Shown here: piece by piece, positions 24,711 to 33,392 of the stretch | Layout of the letters: every line of letters begins with the position of its first letter | Position numbering within the stretch: position 1 is the first letter of the stretch | NCBI GenBank assembly: GCA_021793595.1 | Contig: JAJYSL010000002.1 | Span: 50,187 to 83,884, forward strand | Source: Acidobacteriota bacterium | GTDB taxonomy: Bacteria; Acidobacteriota; Terriglobia; Terriglobales; Acidobacteriaceae | DNA length: 33,698 nt | Direction of reading: 5' to 3' | Made by a program: the position numbers and the translations under genes | The notes under the pieces: model-generated | The model's database searches: none | Seen by the model: the letters and a program-made list of their open reading frames with translations, nothing else | Told to the model about the DNA's origin: nothing

Positions 24711-25051
24711 TCTTCCACCTCCACGCTGGCCAACTGCATTTCATCGCCGCTCAGCAAGATGCTGTTGTCGCCGGCACAGTCCGGGCACGGTTCGCTGTAC
24801 ATTTCGGTGACGAACTCACATCCACAATCCTGGCAGCGATTGCGCCGCGGCACCATTTGAATCTCCAGCCTCACCGGATCATATTCCGACTGCTCGGACA
24901 ATACCTCCCAGGCGAAGCGCAACGCGTCGGCATCGACCCCCGCCAACACTCCGATTCTGACGGTCACTGCCACCAGGCGCGCTTCCGGCCTGCGTGCCGC
25001 CTCGGCAGAGCTGGCGCGCAAGATTTCGCTGGCGATTCCGACTTCATGCAT
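24707..25051 (-). CDS. hypA: Hydrogenase/urease nickel chaperone HypA
   Basis: A 114-residue HypA. The obligatory N-terminus MHE provides the nickel ligand His2. The zinc domain has C73-x2-C76 (RCQDCGCEF) and C89-x2-C92 (EPCPDCAG). The middle helix and strand regions (LVAVTVRIGVLAGVDADAL, then FAWEVLSE) are family-typical. It passes nickel to HypB/hydrogenase maturation. The ATG at 25051 is fixed by the MHE requirement. It is the first gene of a two-gene hypA-hypB unit and is divergent from the hemolysin III-like gene, 63 bases apart. Confidence 0.93.
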   Translation of the reverse strand: MHEVGIASEILRASSAEAARRPEARLVAVTVRIGVLAGVDADALRFAWEVLSEQSEYDPVRLEIQMVPRRNRCQDCGCEFVTEMYSEPCPDCAGDNSILLSGDEMQLASVEVEE

Positions 25052-25114
25052 AGAATCCGCGCTTCCCTGTCAGCCCCATTTCCAAGCCACCACTATAGCC
25101 TATGAGATGCCAGC

Positions 25115-25840
25115 ATGGCATTCGGTGACGCTCGTCACGATGCCGCCGCAAATGCGGTGTTATATCTAGTGTGCTTGTTACCTCTCTCTAATTCTCAACC
25201 TCCGCCTCCGCAGCACCGACTCGGCGATATTCTCGCCAATGCAATTACCCATGGAGTGGGCGCAGCCTTTGCGCTCCTTGGAGCGGCCTACCTAATCTAT
25301 GTTTCGTCTCGCGGCAGCCAGCGCCAGATCATCAGTTGCGGCGTCTATGCCGGAACTCTGGTGCTGGTCTACATCTGCTCCACGCTGTATCACTCGCTGG
25401 TGCGAACCGGCGCGCGCCGCGTCTTCCATATCCTCGATCACTCTTCGATCTACCTGCTGATTGCCGGCACCTATACGCCGTTCACGCTGGTTTCACTGCG
25501 CGGGAGGCTTGGTTGGACGCTGTTCGCGATCGTATGGTCGCTTGCCATTGCCGGCGTCGTCTTCAAAAGCTTTGCCATCGGTCGGTTCGAAGTGGCTTCC
25601 GCGGTCATTTATCTGGGCATGGGATGGCTGGTCGTCTTCGCGATGCGCCCATTACTACAGGATGTGCCGTGGCATGGAGTACTTTGGCTGGCTGCGGGTG
25701 GTGTTGCGTACACGGTGGGGATTCTGTTCTTTGCGTTCGATCGAGTGCCATATTTTCACGGGATCTGGCATGTATGCGTGCTGGCGGGAAGCGCCGCCCA
25801 CTATTTCGCCATCCTGTTCTACGTGGCTCCGCCTCATTAG
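25115..25840 (+). CDS. Hemolysin III / TrhA (PAQR) family membrane protein
   Basis: A seven-helix membrane protein, 241 residues. Diagnostic segments are ITHGVGAAFALLGAAYL near the start, ICSTLYHSL, and HILDHSSIYLLIAGTYTP, carrying the histidine/aspartate residues that in PAQR proteins bind zinc and act in hydrolase-type or lipid-sensing roles. In bacteria TrhA affects membrane lipid homeostasis; true haemolysis is rarely shown. The residues before HRLGDILANA (about the first 35) are not family-like, so translation may begin further in, for instance at one of the GTG or TTG codons between 25142 and 25180. It ends 36 bases before the convergent sucA gene. Confidence 0.88.
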   Translation: MAFGDARHDAAANAVLYLVCLLPLSNSQPPPPQHRLGDILANAITHGVGAAFALLGAAYLIYVSSRGSQRQIISCGVYAGTLVLVYICSTLYHSLVRTGARRVFHILDHSSIYLLIAGTYTPFTLVSLRGRLGWTLFAIVWSLAIAGVVFKSFAIGRFEVASAVIYLGMGWLVVFAMRPLLQDVPWHGVLWLAAGGVAYTVGILFFAFDRVPYFHGIWHVCVLAGSAAHYFAILFYVAPPH

Positions 25841-25875
25841 TCAGGGCAGGATGGTTTGTCGTTGCTTCTCAGCCG

Positions 25876-28362
25876 TCAGGCGCGACTCAGTGCAAGGTCG
25901 ATCAGCGTCTTTTGTTCCATCGCGTGGGCCTTCGCCGATCCCGTGGCTGGACTGGCAGCGGCCGAGCGTTTGACGCTGCGAACCTGGCGATCGAAAGCCA
26001 TTTCGCGCAACTGCGGCAGCACATACGAGTAGGCGCCCATGTTCTCCGGCTCTTCCTGCACCCACACCACTTCGTTGGCCTCCGGATGAGCTTCGATCGC
26101 AGCGCGCAGTTCCTCTTCCGGCCAGGGATACAGTTGTTCCAGGAAGATGATGCCGGTGGACGTATCCTTGCGTTTCTGGCGTTCTACTCGCAGCTCATGA
26201 CCGATTTTTCCGGTGCAGATCAGCAGCCGCGTGACGCCCTGCAACTCTGTTTCCGATAGCACATTCAAAAAACGTGGTGTTGTCAGATCAGCGAGTGGAG
26301 AGAGCGCATCTGGATGTCGCAACATGCTCTTCGGAGTAAAAACAACCAGAGGTTTGCGCCATGGCCGCATCGCCTGACGCCGCAGCAAATGAAAATACTG
26401 TGCGGCGGTCGACGGCTGCGCCACCTGGATATTGTCGCGCGCGACGATCTGCAAATAGCGTTCCATGCGGGCGCTGGAATGCTCCGGACCCTGACCTTCA
26501 TATCCATGCGGCAGCAATAGAACCAGCCCACTCAACAATCCCCACTTGTCTTCCGCAGAAGAAAGAAATTGATCGATGATGATCTGCGCGCCGTTGGCAA
26601 AGTCGCCAAACTGCGCTTCCCAAAGCACCAGCGCTTCCGGATAATCCCGACTGAATCCGTACTCGAACCCCATCACTCCTGCCTCAGACAGCATGGAGTT
26701 GTAGACCTCAAACTTCGCTTGCTTGCCCTTGAGATGATTCAGCGGCACAAATTTTGTTTCATCTTCCACATCGATCAGCACGCTGTGGCGCTGATTGAAT
26801 GTGCCTCGCTGACTGTCCTGACCGCTGAGACGCACCGGGATCCCCTGCTTCAGTAAAGAACCGAATGCCACCGCTTCCGCCATGCCGTAATCGAACGATC
26901 GCTTGCCGTGTCCCATTTCCGCACGCTGCTCCAGAAGCTTTTGAATCTTCGGGTGGATATGAAACTCGGACGGAAAAGTCGTGAGTTCGTCCGCGATGGT
27001 ACGGATCGCATCTGCGGAAATTCCGGTGTTCAATTCGTATTTTGCGCGGTGCGGGCCGCCTTTATAGTGCGACCAATATTCCGGCAAATCCGCCAGCGCA
27101 GCTTTCTTCTTCATCTGGCGCGCTTGCTGCAACTCTTCTTCAAACCTCGACTCTGCCCGGTGGACAAGAGCCGTCGCATCCACGCCGATCTGCTGCGCAA
27201 AGATTTTATAGAGCGGGGGGTGGTGTTGGATTTTCGCGTACCGCAACGGCTGTGTAATGGTGGGATCATCCACTTCGCTGTGACCGTGGCGGCGATAGCC
27301 GATCAGATCGATGACAACATCGGTGTGAAATTGATAGCGATAGTCCACGGCGAGAGTTGCGACGCGGATCACCGCATCCACATCCTCGGCATTCACGTGA
27401 AAGATGGGAATGGGCAAACGCCGCGCCAAGTCGGAAGAAAAACGGGAGGAGTTGTACTCGTCCGGCTCCGCCGTAAACCCGATCAAGTTGTTCGCAACGA
27501 TCTGGATACTGCCACCGACCGAATATCCTTCGAGCGAGCCAAGATTCATTGTTTCTGCCCAGATCCCCTGTCCGGCAAACGCTGCATCGCCGTGGATCAC
27601 CACCGGCAAAACACGATCTCGTCCATCGGCTCCATAGCGCATCTGCTTGGCATACGCGCGGCCCATGGCAACGGGATCCACGGCTTCCAAGTGGCTGGGA
27701 TTGGACACGAGATGCAATCCAACTTTCTTGCCGGATCGAGTGGTGAAGGCGCCGGTTGCGCCCACATGATATTTGACATCGCCGCTGCCCAGACTGCTGC
27801 GTGGATCGGCATCTTCAAACTTCGAGAAAATGGCAGACGCGGATTTGCCCAGCGTGTTCACCATGACATTCAGACGACCGCGATGGCTCATCGCCATCAC
27901 CGATTTCTCCGCGCCATGCTCTGCGGCGGATTCAAGCACCGCGTCCAGTAGCGGGATCAGCGCTGTGACCCCTTCGAGAGAAAATCGCTTTGTTCCCAAG
28001 TACCGCTTCTGAATAACTTGCTCGAAGATATCTGCCTCGATCAACAAGTCGAGTACGTGCTGTGAGTCGGGAGCAGGCGTGGTTGCCTCCATGCGCTCCT
28101 GAACCCAGCGTCGCCGCTCCGGGTCGGCAATATGCATGAACTCGACGCCCATGGACCCGCAATAGATGGCGCGGGCCTGATCGGCAAATTCTCCCGTTAG
28201 CTTCAGTTCAACCAATGGCTCGGCCGGAAGAAATTGACGGAGCGGATCGAGCTGTGCCTGCAGAAATCCCCAGCGGCGGAAAGCGTCAAGCACCTGCTCG
28301 CGGGTCGACGCGGCGACTGGATTGGATTGGGTCAGGGTCGTTACCAGGGAGGATGCACTCAT
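25876..28362 (-). CDS. sucA: 2-oxoglutarate dehydrogenase E1 component, short N-terminus
   Basis: An 828-residue thiamine diphosphate enzyme that decarboxylates 2-oxoglutarate in the TCA cycle. Seen motifs are EFMHIADPERRRWVQERME, the core segment KYHVGATGAF, GDAAFAGQG (thiamine pyrophosphate/Mg region), IGYRRHGHSEVDDP, and in the transketolase-like half LSGQDSQRGTFNQRH and LLPHGYEGQGPEHSSAR. E. coli SucA is about 930 residues; the family N-terminal arm that docks on E2 is missing, and the homologous block EFMHI begins about 100 residues earlier than in E. coli. An in-frame TAG shortly upstream of ATG 28362 bounds the start, so this is not a misplaced start. The E2/E3 genes are not in the window. 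Confidence 0.93.
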   Translation of the reverse strand: MSASSLVTTLTQSNPVAASTREQVLDAFRRWGFLQAQLDPLRQFLPAEPLVELKLTGEFADQARAIYCGSMGVEFMHIADPERRRWVQERMEATTPAPDSQHVLDLLIEADIFEQVIQKRYLGTKRFSLEGVTALIPLLDAVLESAAEHGAEKSVMAMSHRGRLNVMVNTLGKSASAIFSKFEDADPRSSLGSGDVKYHVGATGAFTTRSGKKVGLHLVSNPSHLEAVDPVAMGRAYAKQMRYGADGRDRVLPVVIHGDAAFAGQGIWAETMNLGSLEGYSVGGSIQIVANNLIGFTAEPDEYNSSRFSSDLARRLPIPIFHVNAEDVDAVIRVATLAVDYRYQFHTDVVIDLIGYRRHGHSEVDDPTITQPLRYAKIQHHPPLYKIFAQQIGVDATALVHRAESRFEEELQQARQMKKKAALADLPEYWSHYKGGPHRAKYELNTGISADAIRTIADELTTFPSEFHIHPKIQKLLEQRAEMGHGKRSFDYGMAEAVAFGSLLKQGIPVRLSGQDSQRGTFNQRHSVLIDVEDETKFVPLNHLKGKQAKFEVYNSMLSEAGVMGFEYGFSRDYPEALVLWEAQFGDFANGAQIIIDQFLSSAEDKWGLLSGLVLLLPHGYEGQGPEHSSARMERYLQIVARDNIQVAQPSTAAQYFHLLRRQAMRPWRKPLVVFTPKSMLRHPDALSPLADLTTPRFLNVLSETELQGVTRLLICTGKIGHELRVERQKRKDTSTGIIFLEQLYPWPEEELRAAIEAHPEANEVVWVQEEPENMGAYSYVLPQLREMAFDRQVRSVKRSAAASPATGSAKAHAMEQKTLIDLALSRA

Positions 28363-28502
28363 ACAAATCGAACCGATCTACTTCAATTGTCGCAGAGTGA
28401 CCAGATGGCGGCAACGACGCGAGGGCAGCGACGCGCGAATTACAAAACATTGTGAGGGCAGAATGGAAAGGCTTGAAGCGAACGCTCGATCGCTGCGATT
28501 GA

Positions 28503-28871
28503 CTACAACTTGCGGGGGGCGCTGCCGCTTAATTTTGTTGCAAGCGCTACCAGTTCAGATGGAAGAATCGGCTTGGAGCGGAAAGTAATATCCAACCCCT
28601 GGTAGTCGGCTTCGGCTTCAGCAAGACCGCTTAGCACCATGACCGACAATCCGGCCCTGCGTTTCCAAAGCCTCTCCACAAAGTGATGGCCAGATTCGCC
28701 GGGCATAATGTGATCTGTAATGACGAGATTGATTTCGCGATTCTCATCTGTCTCGAGTGCGTCAAAGGCGGCTTCAGCGGAGTAGGCTGTTCGCGCCTGC
28801 AACCCAGCATGGTTGAGGATGGCTTTGCGCGTGAGCGCCTGCACCGGGTTATCATCGACAACAAGAATCAC
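28503..28871 (-). CDS. Stand-alone response regulator receiver (CheY-like) protein
   Basis: 122 residues, a receiver domain with no output domain. The acidic pair D6/D7 is in LVVDDNPV, the phosphoacceptor is D53 in VITDHIMPG, the switch serine is S81 in VMVLSGLAEA, and K100 lies in FRSKPILP. It should be phosphorylated by a histidine kinase that is not encoded in the window. The conserved region starts right at ATG 28871, and no longer in-frame start is needed. The C-terminus is a short basic tail (SAPRKL). The neighbours, sucA and a dehydrogenase, give no clue about its partner. Confidence 0.92.
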   Translation of the reverse strand: MILVVDDNPVQALTRKAILNHAGLQARTAYSAEAAFDALETDENREINLVITDHIMPGESGHHFVERLWKRRAGLSVMVLSGLAEAEADYQGLDITFRSKPILPSELVALATKLSGSAPRKL

Positions 28872-29026
28872 GGGGAAACTTTCTACAACTAAAAGAACTG
28901 ATGTTGTTTTCTACCAAAAAGTTGTCCAGGTCAATGAAGAACTGCAAGTTACAGATATCGAAGTAGATTACCTGAGGGCTAATCCTTTCGATACCTGGGG
29001 CCAAAACCTCCTGTCAGAGCTGCGTT

Positions 29027-29833
29027 TCAGCGCTTCCCGTGAACGCCCATATTGGCACGCCGCATCGCTCTTCCAACCGTGAGTGTGATCCAACGGCGGG
29101 GGAGCAGCGTAAGGATAACAACCAGCAGCCGATTTGACGCGCCAGTGACAATGGCTGATTTCTTGCGCTCGAAGGCGCGCAACGACTCCCGCACCACTTC
29201 CGCCGAGGTCTGCATGCGGGCACGATGGCTGAACGGGCTTTCACCGGCCACGCGAAAGAAATTGGTTTCCGTTGTCCCCGGGTGTACGACCATCACATGC
29301 ACTCCGCGATGGCGCGCTTCCTCAAACAGTGCGTCGGAGAAGCTTCTGACGAATGCCTTGGTCGCGGCATATAGAGTGGAGTATGGAAGTGGAGCAAATC
29401 CTGCGACCGAGGCAATATTGACGATGCCGCCGCGACGGCGTTGCATCATCGGCTGAATGTAAAGGTGCGCCAGCTCGACCAGGGCGACAATATTCAGGTC
29501 GAGCATCTGACGAACGCGATCGAGATCGAGCGATGCAAACTCTGCAAATGCGCCAAAGCCTGCGTTGTTGATGAGGAGTTCCACATCCAGGTGAGCCGCC
29601 TGCGTCCGTTGAAACAGATCGGCGGGCGCGCCGGGGACGGTCAGGTCCAACGGGATCGCGACGACGTCGATACCCATGTGAGCAGACATCAACTCGCTGC
29701 GAACCTTTTCCAGCTGATGCTGCGAGCGGGCAACCAGAATCAGAGACCATCCAAGGGCGGCGAGTTGGCGGGCAAACTCTTCGCCAATGCCGGAGCTTGC
29801 GCCCGTGATCAATGCGTATCCTTGCGGCTCCAT
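29027..29833 (-). CDS. Short-chain dehydrogenase/reductase (SDR)
   Basis: A classical SDR of 268 residues. The cofactor loop TGASSGIGEEFARQLA is near the N-terminus, NNAGFG mid-way, then the catalytic serine in NIASVAGF and the YAATK motif (Y and K of the active site). HPGTTETNFF follows. A basic residue just after the first strand (VARSQHQ) suggests NADP(H) preference. The C-terminal part has a hydrophobic segment (LLVVILTLLPRRW) that may attach it to the membrane, as in DltE-type SDRs. The start is ATG 29833, with GGAAAGGA upstream; the frame is open 23 codons further but without SDR similarity. The substrate is unknown. Confidence 0.9.
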   Translation of the reverse strand: MEPQGYALITGASSGIGEEFARQLAALGWSLILVARSQHQLEKVRSELMSAHMGIDVVAIPLDLTVPGAPADLFQRTQAAHLDVELLINNAGFGAFAEFASLDLDRVRQMLDLNIVALVELAHLYIQPMMQRRRGGIVNIASVAGFAPLPYSTLYAATKAFVRSFSDALFEEARHRGVHVMVVHPGTTETNFFRVAGESPFSHRARMQTSAEVVRESLRAFERKKSAIVTGASNRLLVVILTLLPRRWITLTVGRAMRRANMGVHGKR

Positions 29834-29926
29834 CCTCTGCGATCCTTTCCGTGGGCTCCCTGATGCCCGATTCGAGTCACCCAGCTCGACAGTGATTCTC
29901 ATTTGCGAATGGGAGCGTTGGGTCTT

Positions 29927-30658
29927 CTAGGAAATGGAACGCGCCAGCAAAAACGCCCCCACGCCTAAAAAGAAGAGTACGCGATAACGAATTCCATGAG
30001 CGCGATTGACTTCCGGCAGCAGGTCGGTCGCGGCCACATACAGCGCTACACCCGCGGACAGCGGCAACCCGATGCCCGCCAGCGAGGGTAGAAAATGGAT
30101 GGCGGCCACACCTGCAACAGTGGCGGCGCCTAAGACGCATGCCGCCGAAACCGCGATGCGCGCACTGCGTCCGCTGGCGAGCATCACGCTGCCGACCGTA
30201 AAACCTTCGGGCAGTTTATGCAGCAGCATTCCGGTGAAGATAAGCCATCCGAGCGCGCTGGAGAACGCAAAACCGCTGGCGATGGCGATGCCATCAAAAA
30301 ACGTATGCGCTGCCAGAGCAAATGTTACGGAGTAAGCGGTGGAGCGATGCAGGAACTCCTCAGCGTGCGTTTCCTCTCCAAAGTGAAAATGCGCGACGAG
30401 CGTATGTTCCAGCAGATGCACGCCGCAGAAACCGGCGAGAATCCACAGCGGTGCAGCGACCGGGGCGGCACGAAAACTCTCTGGAATCATTTCCACCAGC
30501 GCGACAGCGATCAAGAACCCAGCGCCGAAGGCAATGAAGTCGCGCAGGAAGCGTTCCGCGGGCATGCGCAGCAGCAGCAGGCCGCCGACAACATCCGCGA
30601 TGCCCGCGATCAGGCCGAGCAGCAGGACAATCCAGAACGGGGTCGAAACGTGCGCCAT
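29927..30658 (-). CDS. ZIP family metal transporter
   Basis: A 243-residue membrane permease of the ZIP (ZupT-like) family, importing zinc, iron or manganese. Around eight hydrophobic segments are visible. The metal-binding helices are clear: HTFFDGIAIASGF (HxxxDG, helix IV) and LLHKLPEGFTVG (helix V). The loop LEHTLVAHFHFGEETHAEE is a histidine-rich cytoplasmic metal loop between helices III and IV. The first codon lies 6 bases after the ychF stop, so both are on one transcript. No metalloregulator site is evident. Confidence 0.9.
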   Translation of the reverse strand: MAHVSTPFWIVLLLGLIAGIADVVGGLLLLRMPAERFLRDFIAFGAGFLIAVALVEMIPESFRAAPVAAPLWILAGFCGVHLLEHTLVAHFHFGEETHAEEFLHRSTAYSVTFALAAHTFFDGIAIASGFAFSSALGWLIFTGMLLHKLPEGFTVGSVMLASGRSARIAVSAACVLGAATVAGVAAIHFLPSLAGIGLPLSAGVALYVAATDLLPEVNRAHGIRYRVLFFLGVGAFLLARSIS

Positions 30659-30664
30659 GATTTG

Positions 30665-31750
30665 CTATCCGCTGTGACGAATGTGCATCACGTCACCATC
30701 TTGAACAATGTAGTCCTTGCCTTCGAGGCGCAGCGTGCCATGCGACCGCGCCACAGCTTCTGAGCCGGCTGCGAGCAGCGTGTCCCAATGGATAGTTTCC
30801 GCGCGGATGAAATGTTTTTCGAGATCGGAATGTATGGCTCCCGCAGCTGCCTGCGCACGCGAGTTGACGGGAATCGTCCAGGCGCGGCACTCGTCTTCAC
30901 CTACGGTGAAGAACGAGATCAATCCCAGCAGCTCATAGCTCTTGCGAATCAGGCGGCGTAGCCCGCTTTCGCCCAATCCATAACTCGACAAAAATTCTTC
31001 CGCTTCCTCATCCGGCATCTCCGCCAGCTCCGCTTCCACCTTGCCGCAGATGGCCGTTGCTCCGGTGCCCGGCCGCTTGGCGATGGCCGCCAGACCGTAT
31101 TTTTCCACGGCTTCCTCCAGATCTTTGCCAAGGGTGGTGCTCTCAGAGATATTCAGGACGTACAAAACCGGTTTCTGGCTGAGGAACATGTAGCCGCGAA
31201 TCAACTTCTTTTCATCCGCCGTCATTTCCATGGCGCGCAAGGGCTGCTCCGCTTCCAGATGCGGCTTGGCGCGCAGCAGCAGCGCCTGCTCGGCTTCCAG
31301 TTCCGGAGTGCGACCTTTCTTCAGGTCTTTTTCGAGACGCTCCATGCGCTTTTCAATCTGCGTCAGATCGCTCAACATCAGGTCAAATTCGACGTCCTGA
31401 ATTTCCTTCAACGGATCGATGGGACCTGCGAGAGGCACGGAAGGATCGTCGAAGACGCGCAGCACGTGGATCAACGCATCCACATTGCGCAGGCTGGCGA
31501 GCAGACTTGGCTCCTTCAGCGCTTCCTGGCCAATGGCGCCCACGTCGGCATACTCCACGGTGGCGAAAACAGTTTTCTTCGGTTGATACAGCGCGGCCAG
31601 CTTCTCCAGCCTATCGTCGGGTACGCGCGCCATGCCCAAGTGAACTTCTTTGGGATTCGAATAGCCGCGGTCTTCCAGTTTTGCCTTGGTCAAAATCTTG
31701 AACAATGAGGTCTTGCCTACCTGTGGCAGGCCGATAATTCCGGTCTTCAT
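30665..31750 (-). CDS. ychF: Redox-regulated ATPase YchF (Obg-like)
   Basis: A 361-residue P-loop NTPase of the Obg/HflX group that prefers ATP to GTP and associates with ribosomes. The P-loop is GLPQVGKTS (7-15), the effector region carries AKLEDRGYSNP, and LIHVLRVFDDPSVPL is the Walker B/switch II region. LYVLNISE replaces the usual NKxD recognition loop. The C-terminal TGS domain is seen (FFTVGEDECRAWTIPV ... HSDLEKHFIRAETI ... GKDYIVQDGDVMHIRH). AGGA precedes ATG 31750. It is followed directly by the ZIP gene. Confidence 0.95.
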   Translation of the reverse strand: MKTGIIGLPQVGKTSLFKILTKAKLEDRGYSNPKEVHLGMARVPDDRLEKLAALYQPKKTVFATVEYADVGAIGQEALKEPSLLASLRNVDALIHVLRVFDDPSVPLAGPIDPLKEIQDVEFDLMLSDLTQIEKRMERLEKDLKKGRTPELEAEQALLLRAKPHLEAEQPLRAMEMTADEKKLIRGYMFLSQKPVLYVLNISESTTLGKDLEEAVEKYGLAAIAKRPGTGATAICGKVEAELAEMPDEEAEEFLSSYGLGESGLRRLIRKSYELLGLISFFTVGEDECRAWTIPVNSRAQAAAGAIHSDLEKHFIRAETIHWDTLLAAGSEAVARSHGTLRLEGKDYIVQDGDVMHIRHSG

Positions 31751-31833
31751 GCTTGTCCTGTGAGGGAGATTGGTTGGCGGTTCCTACGAAAGTTTACGCT
31801 GTTTCCGATGTCTGGTGGCGCAAGCAGATTCAC

Positions 31834-32343
31834 TCAGCTGACGGGTTCCGGCCGCGCATACAAAACGATCAGCCCCAGCCCGCACAGTAGAACGATGCCT
31901 TCGAGCGAGGTGGAAAGATTGTGCAGGCGATTGAAGTCCACCCGCGCCGGATTGATCGAAGTCGGGTCGGCCATTGCCACACCGGCTTTGATGCGCAGCG
32001 TTTCCATGCGCGGGATCACAGAATATTGGGAATAGGCCGTCAGCCCAAACATGACGGCGATCAGGACCAACGGAGGTCCGATGGAACGTCGCGTGGCTCG
32101 CGTTACCCGCTCCAGGACGGTCAGCAACATCAGAGCGAGGCCGCAGACCATGCCAATGGCATGGAGATGCAACAAGGAATTGCGCACCATGGCGCCAGCT
32201 ACGTGCAGGCCAACCGACGGATCCGGAAACATCGGCATGAGCGTTCCAAATGCGACCGGGGCCACGACCGCTCCGAAAAACAATAGGCCGCCTACCCACA
32301 CGACGATGGCTAACAGAATCAAACTGCGCAGAAGTGTTCTCAT
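31834..32343 (-). CDS. DUF4149 membrane protein
   Basis: A 169-residue membrane protein of the DUF4149 (TMEM205-like) family. Four hydrophobic segments are seen, beginning MRTLLRSLILLAIVVWVGG and LLFFGAVVAPVAF, then LLHLHAIGMVCGLALMLLTVL, PPLVLIAVMFGLTAYSQ and, after IPRMETLRIKAG, the final GIVLLCGLGLIVLYAR. The family has no known reaction; the IPRM segment and a glycine-rich first helix are characteristic. The start chosen is ATG 32343 because the hydrophobic start is normal for this family; 13 more codons upstream are open. It is on the same strand as ychF and htpX, 65 bases after the latter. Confidence 0.82.
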   Translation of the reverse strand: MRTLLRSLILLAIVVWVGGLLFFGAVVAPVAFGTLMPMFPDPSVGLHVAGAMVRNSLLHLHAIGMVCGLALMLLTVLERVTRATRRSIGPPLVLIAVMFGLTAYSQYSVIPRMETLRIKAGVAMADPTSINPARVDFNRLHNLSTSLEGIVLLCGLGLIVLYARPEPVS

Positions 32344-32408
32344 CGGCTGAAGATGGCCAAACGCGGCCTTCCTTTCTTCCATCTAAAAAGTGTTGCGTCA
32401 GTTCGTTG

Positions 32409-33278
32409 TCATTGCAGTCCGCTAACGGAGCTGCGTCCAATCAGGCGTTCAATACGCTTCTTCATGGGTGGATGGGTCGAGAACAGATTGGTGAACATGC
32501 CGCCGCCAACCAACGGCTGCGCGATGAATAGATGCGCGCTCGACGGCGAGGCGATCATCGGCACTCGTCTGGAGTAGGCATCGATTTTCTCCAGGGCACT
32601 GGCCAGCGCATACGGATTGCCCGTCGTTTTCGCGCCGGTCGCATCGGCCTCGTATTCCCGCGAACGGGAAACAGCAAGCTGGATCAACATGGCAGCGATT
32701 GGAGCCAGGACCAGCATAAACAGGCCACTGATTCCGCCACCGCGCTCGCGTCGGCCGCCTCCGCCGCCAAAGCCGCCAAAAACCTCTCCCCAGTAGGCCA
32801 TGCGCGCAATCAATGTAATTGCTCCGGCCAGCGTGGCTGCGATGGAGCTGGTGAGAATGTCGCGGTTCTGCACGTGACCCAGTTCGTGCGCCAGCACGCC
32901 TTCCAGCTCCTCATCATTCAGCAGCGCCAGAATTCCATGAGTCATGGCCACCGAAGCGTGCCTGGGGTTTCTTCCGGTCGCAAACGCGTTTGGGGACTCG
33001 GTTGGAATGACGTACATCTTCGGCATGGGAATGCCCATGCGTTGCGTCATCCGTTCCACTACTTCATACGCGCGCGGCAACTCTTCCCGCGTGACCGGCT
33101 GCGCCTTGTACATTTTCAGGGCCAGCTTGTCGGAGTAGAAATAGGTAAAGAAATTCATTCCCGCAGCAAAAAGAAATCCAAGAACCAGCCCGTTTCGCCC
33201 GCCGAAATGCTCGCCGATCAAGATCAGCAAAACAGTCAGCAGGGTAAGAAGAAATGCAGTTTTTGCAGTATTTCCCAT
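32409..33278 (-). CDS. htpX: Membrane zinc metalloprotease HtpX
   Basis: A 289-residue inner-membrane protease that degrades misfolded membrane proteins. Two N-terminal helices (about 5-22 and 28-46) precede the catalytic domain with HELGH (131-135). The third zinc ligand is the glutamate in SREYEADATGA. Two further helices lie between them (ITLIARMAYWG, ISGLFMLVLAPIAAMLIQ), separated by a glycine-rich stretch (GGFGGGGGRRERGGG). The start ATG 33278 gives the standard N-terminus. It is divergent from the XdhC-like gene over a 114-base gap that must hold both promoters. No CpxR-like site is apparent. Confidence 0.95.
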   Translation of the reverse strand: MGNTAKTAFLLTLLTVLLILIGEHFGGRNGLVLGFLFAAGMNFFTYFYSDKLALKMYKAQPVTREELPRAYEVVERMTQRMGIPMPKMYVIPTESPNAFATGRNPRHASVAMTHGILALLNDEELEGVLAHELGHVQNRDILTSSIAATLAGAITLIARMAYWGEVFGGFGGGGGRRERGGGISGLFMLVLAPIAAMLIQLAVSRSREYEADATGAKTTGNPYALASALEKIDAYSRRVPMIASPSSAHLFIAQPLVGGGMFTNLFSTHPPMKKRIERLIGRSSVSGLQ

Positions 33279-33392
33279 AACAATCTCATTCTATTCCTTT
33301 CAGCGGCGGGACACCCAGATGCGAAGCCAACCGGAAACTTGTAGCATCTATAAGCAGGCGGAGGCTGTCCGACCCACGGGGTCGTCATTTTT

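Noticed and set aside
26908..27951. 347-codon plus-strand frame inside sucA
   Set aside because: Fully antisense to a clear 2-oxoglutarate dehydrogenase coding region, so a shadow frame.
28813..29082. 89-codon plus-strand frame over the receiver gene start
   Set aside because: Overlaps the receiver gene antisense, with no ribosome-binding site or known family.
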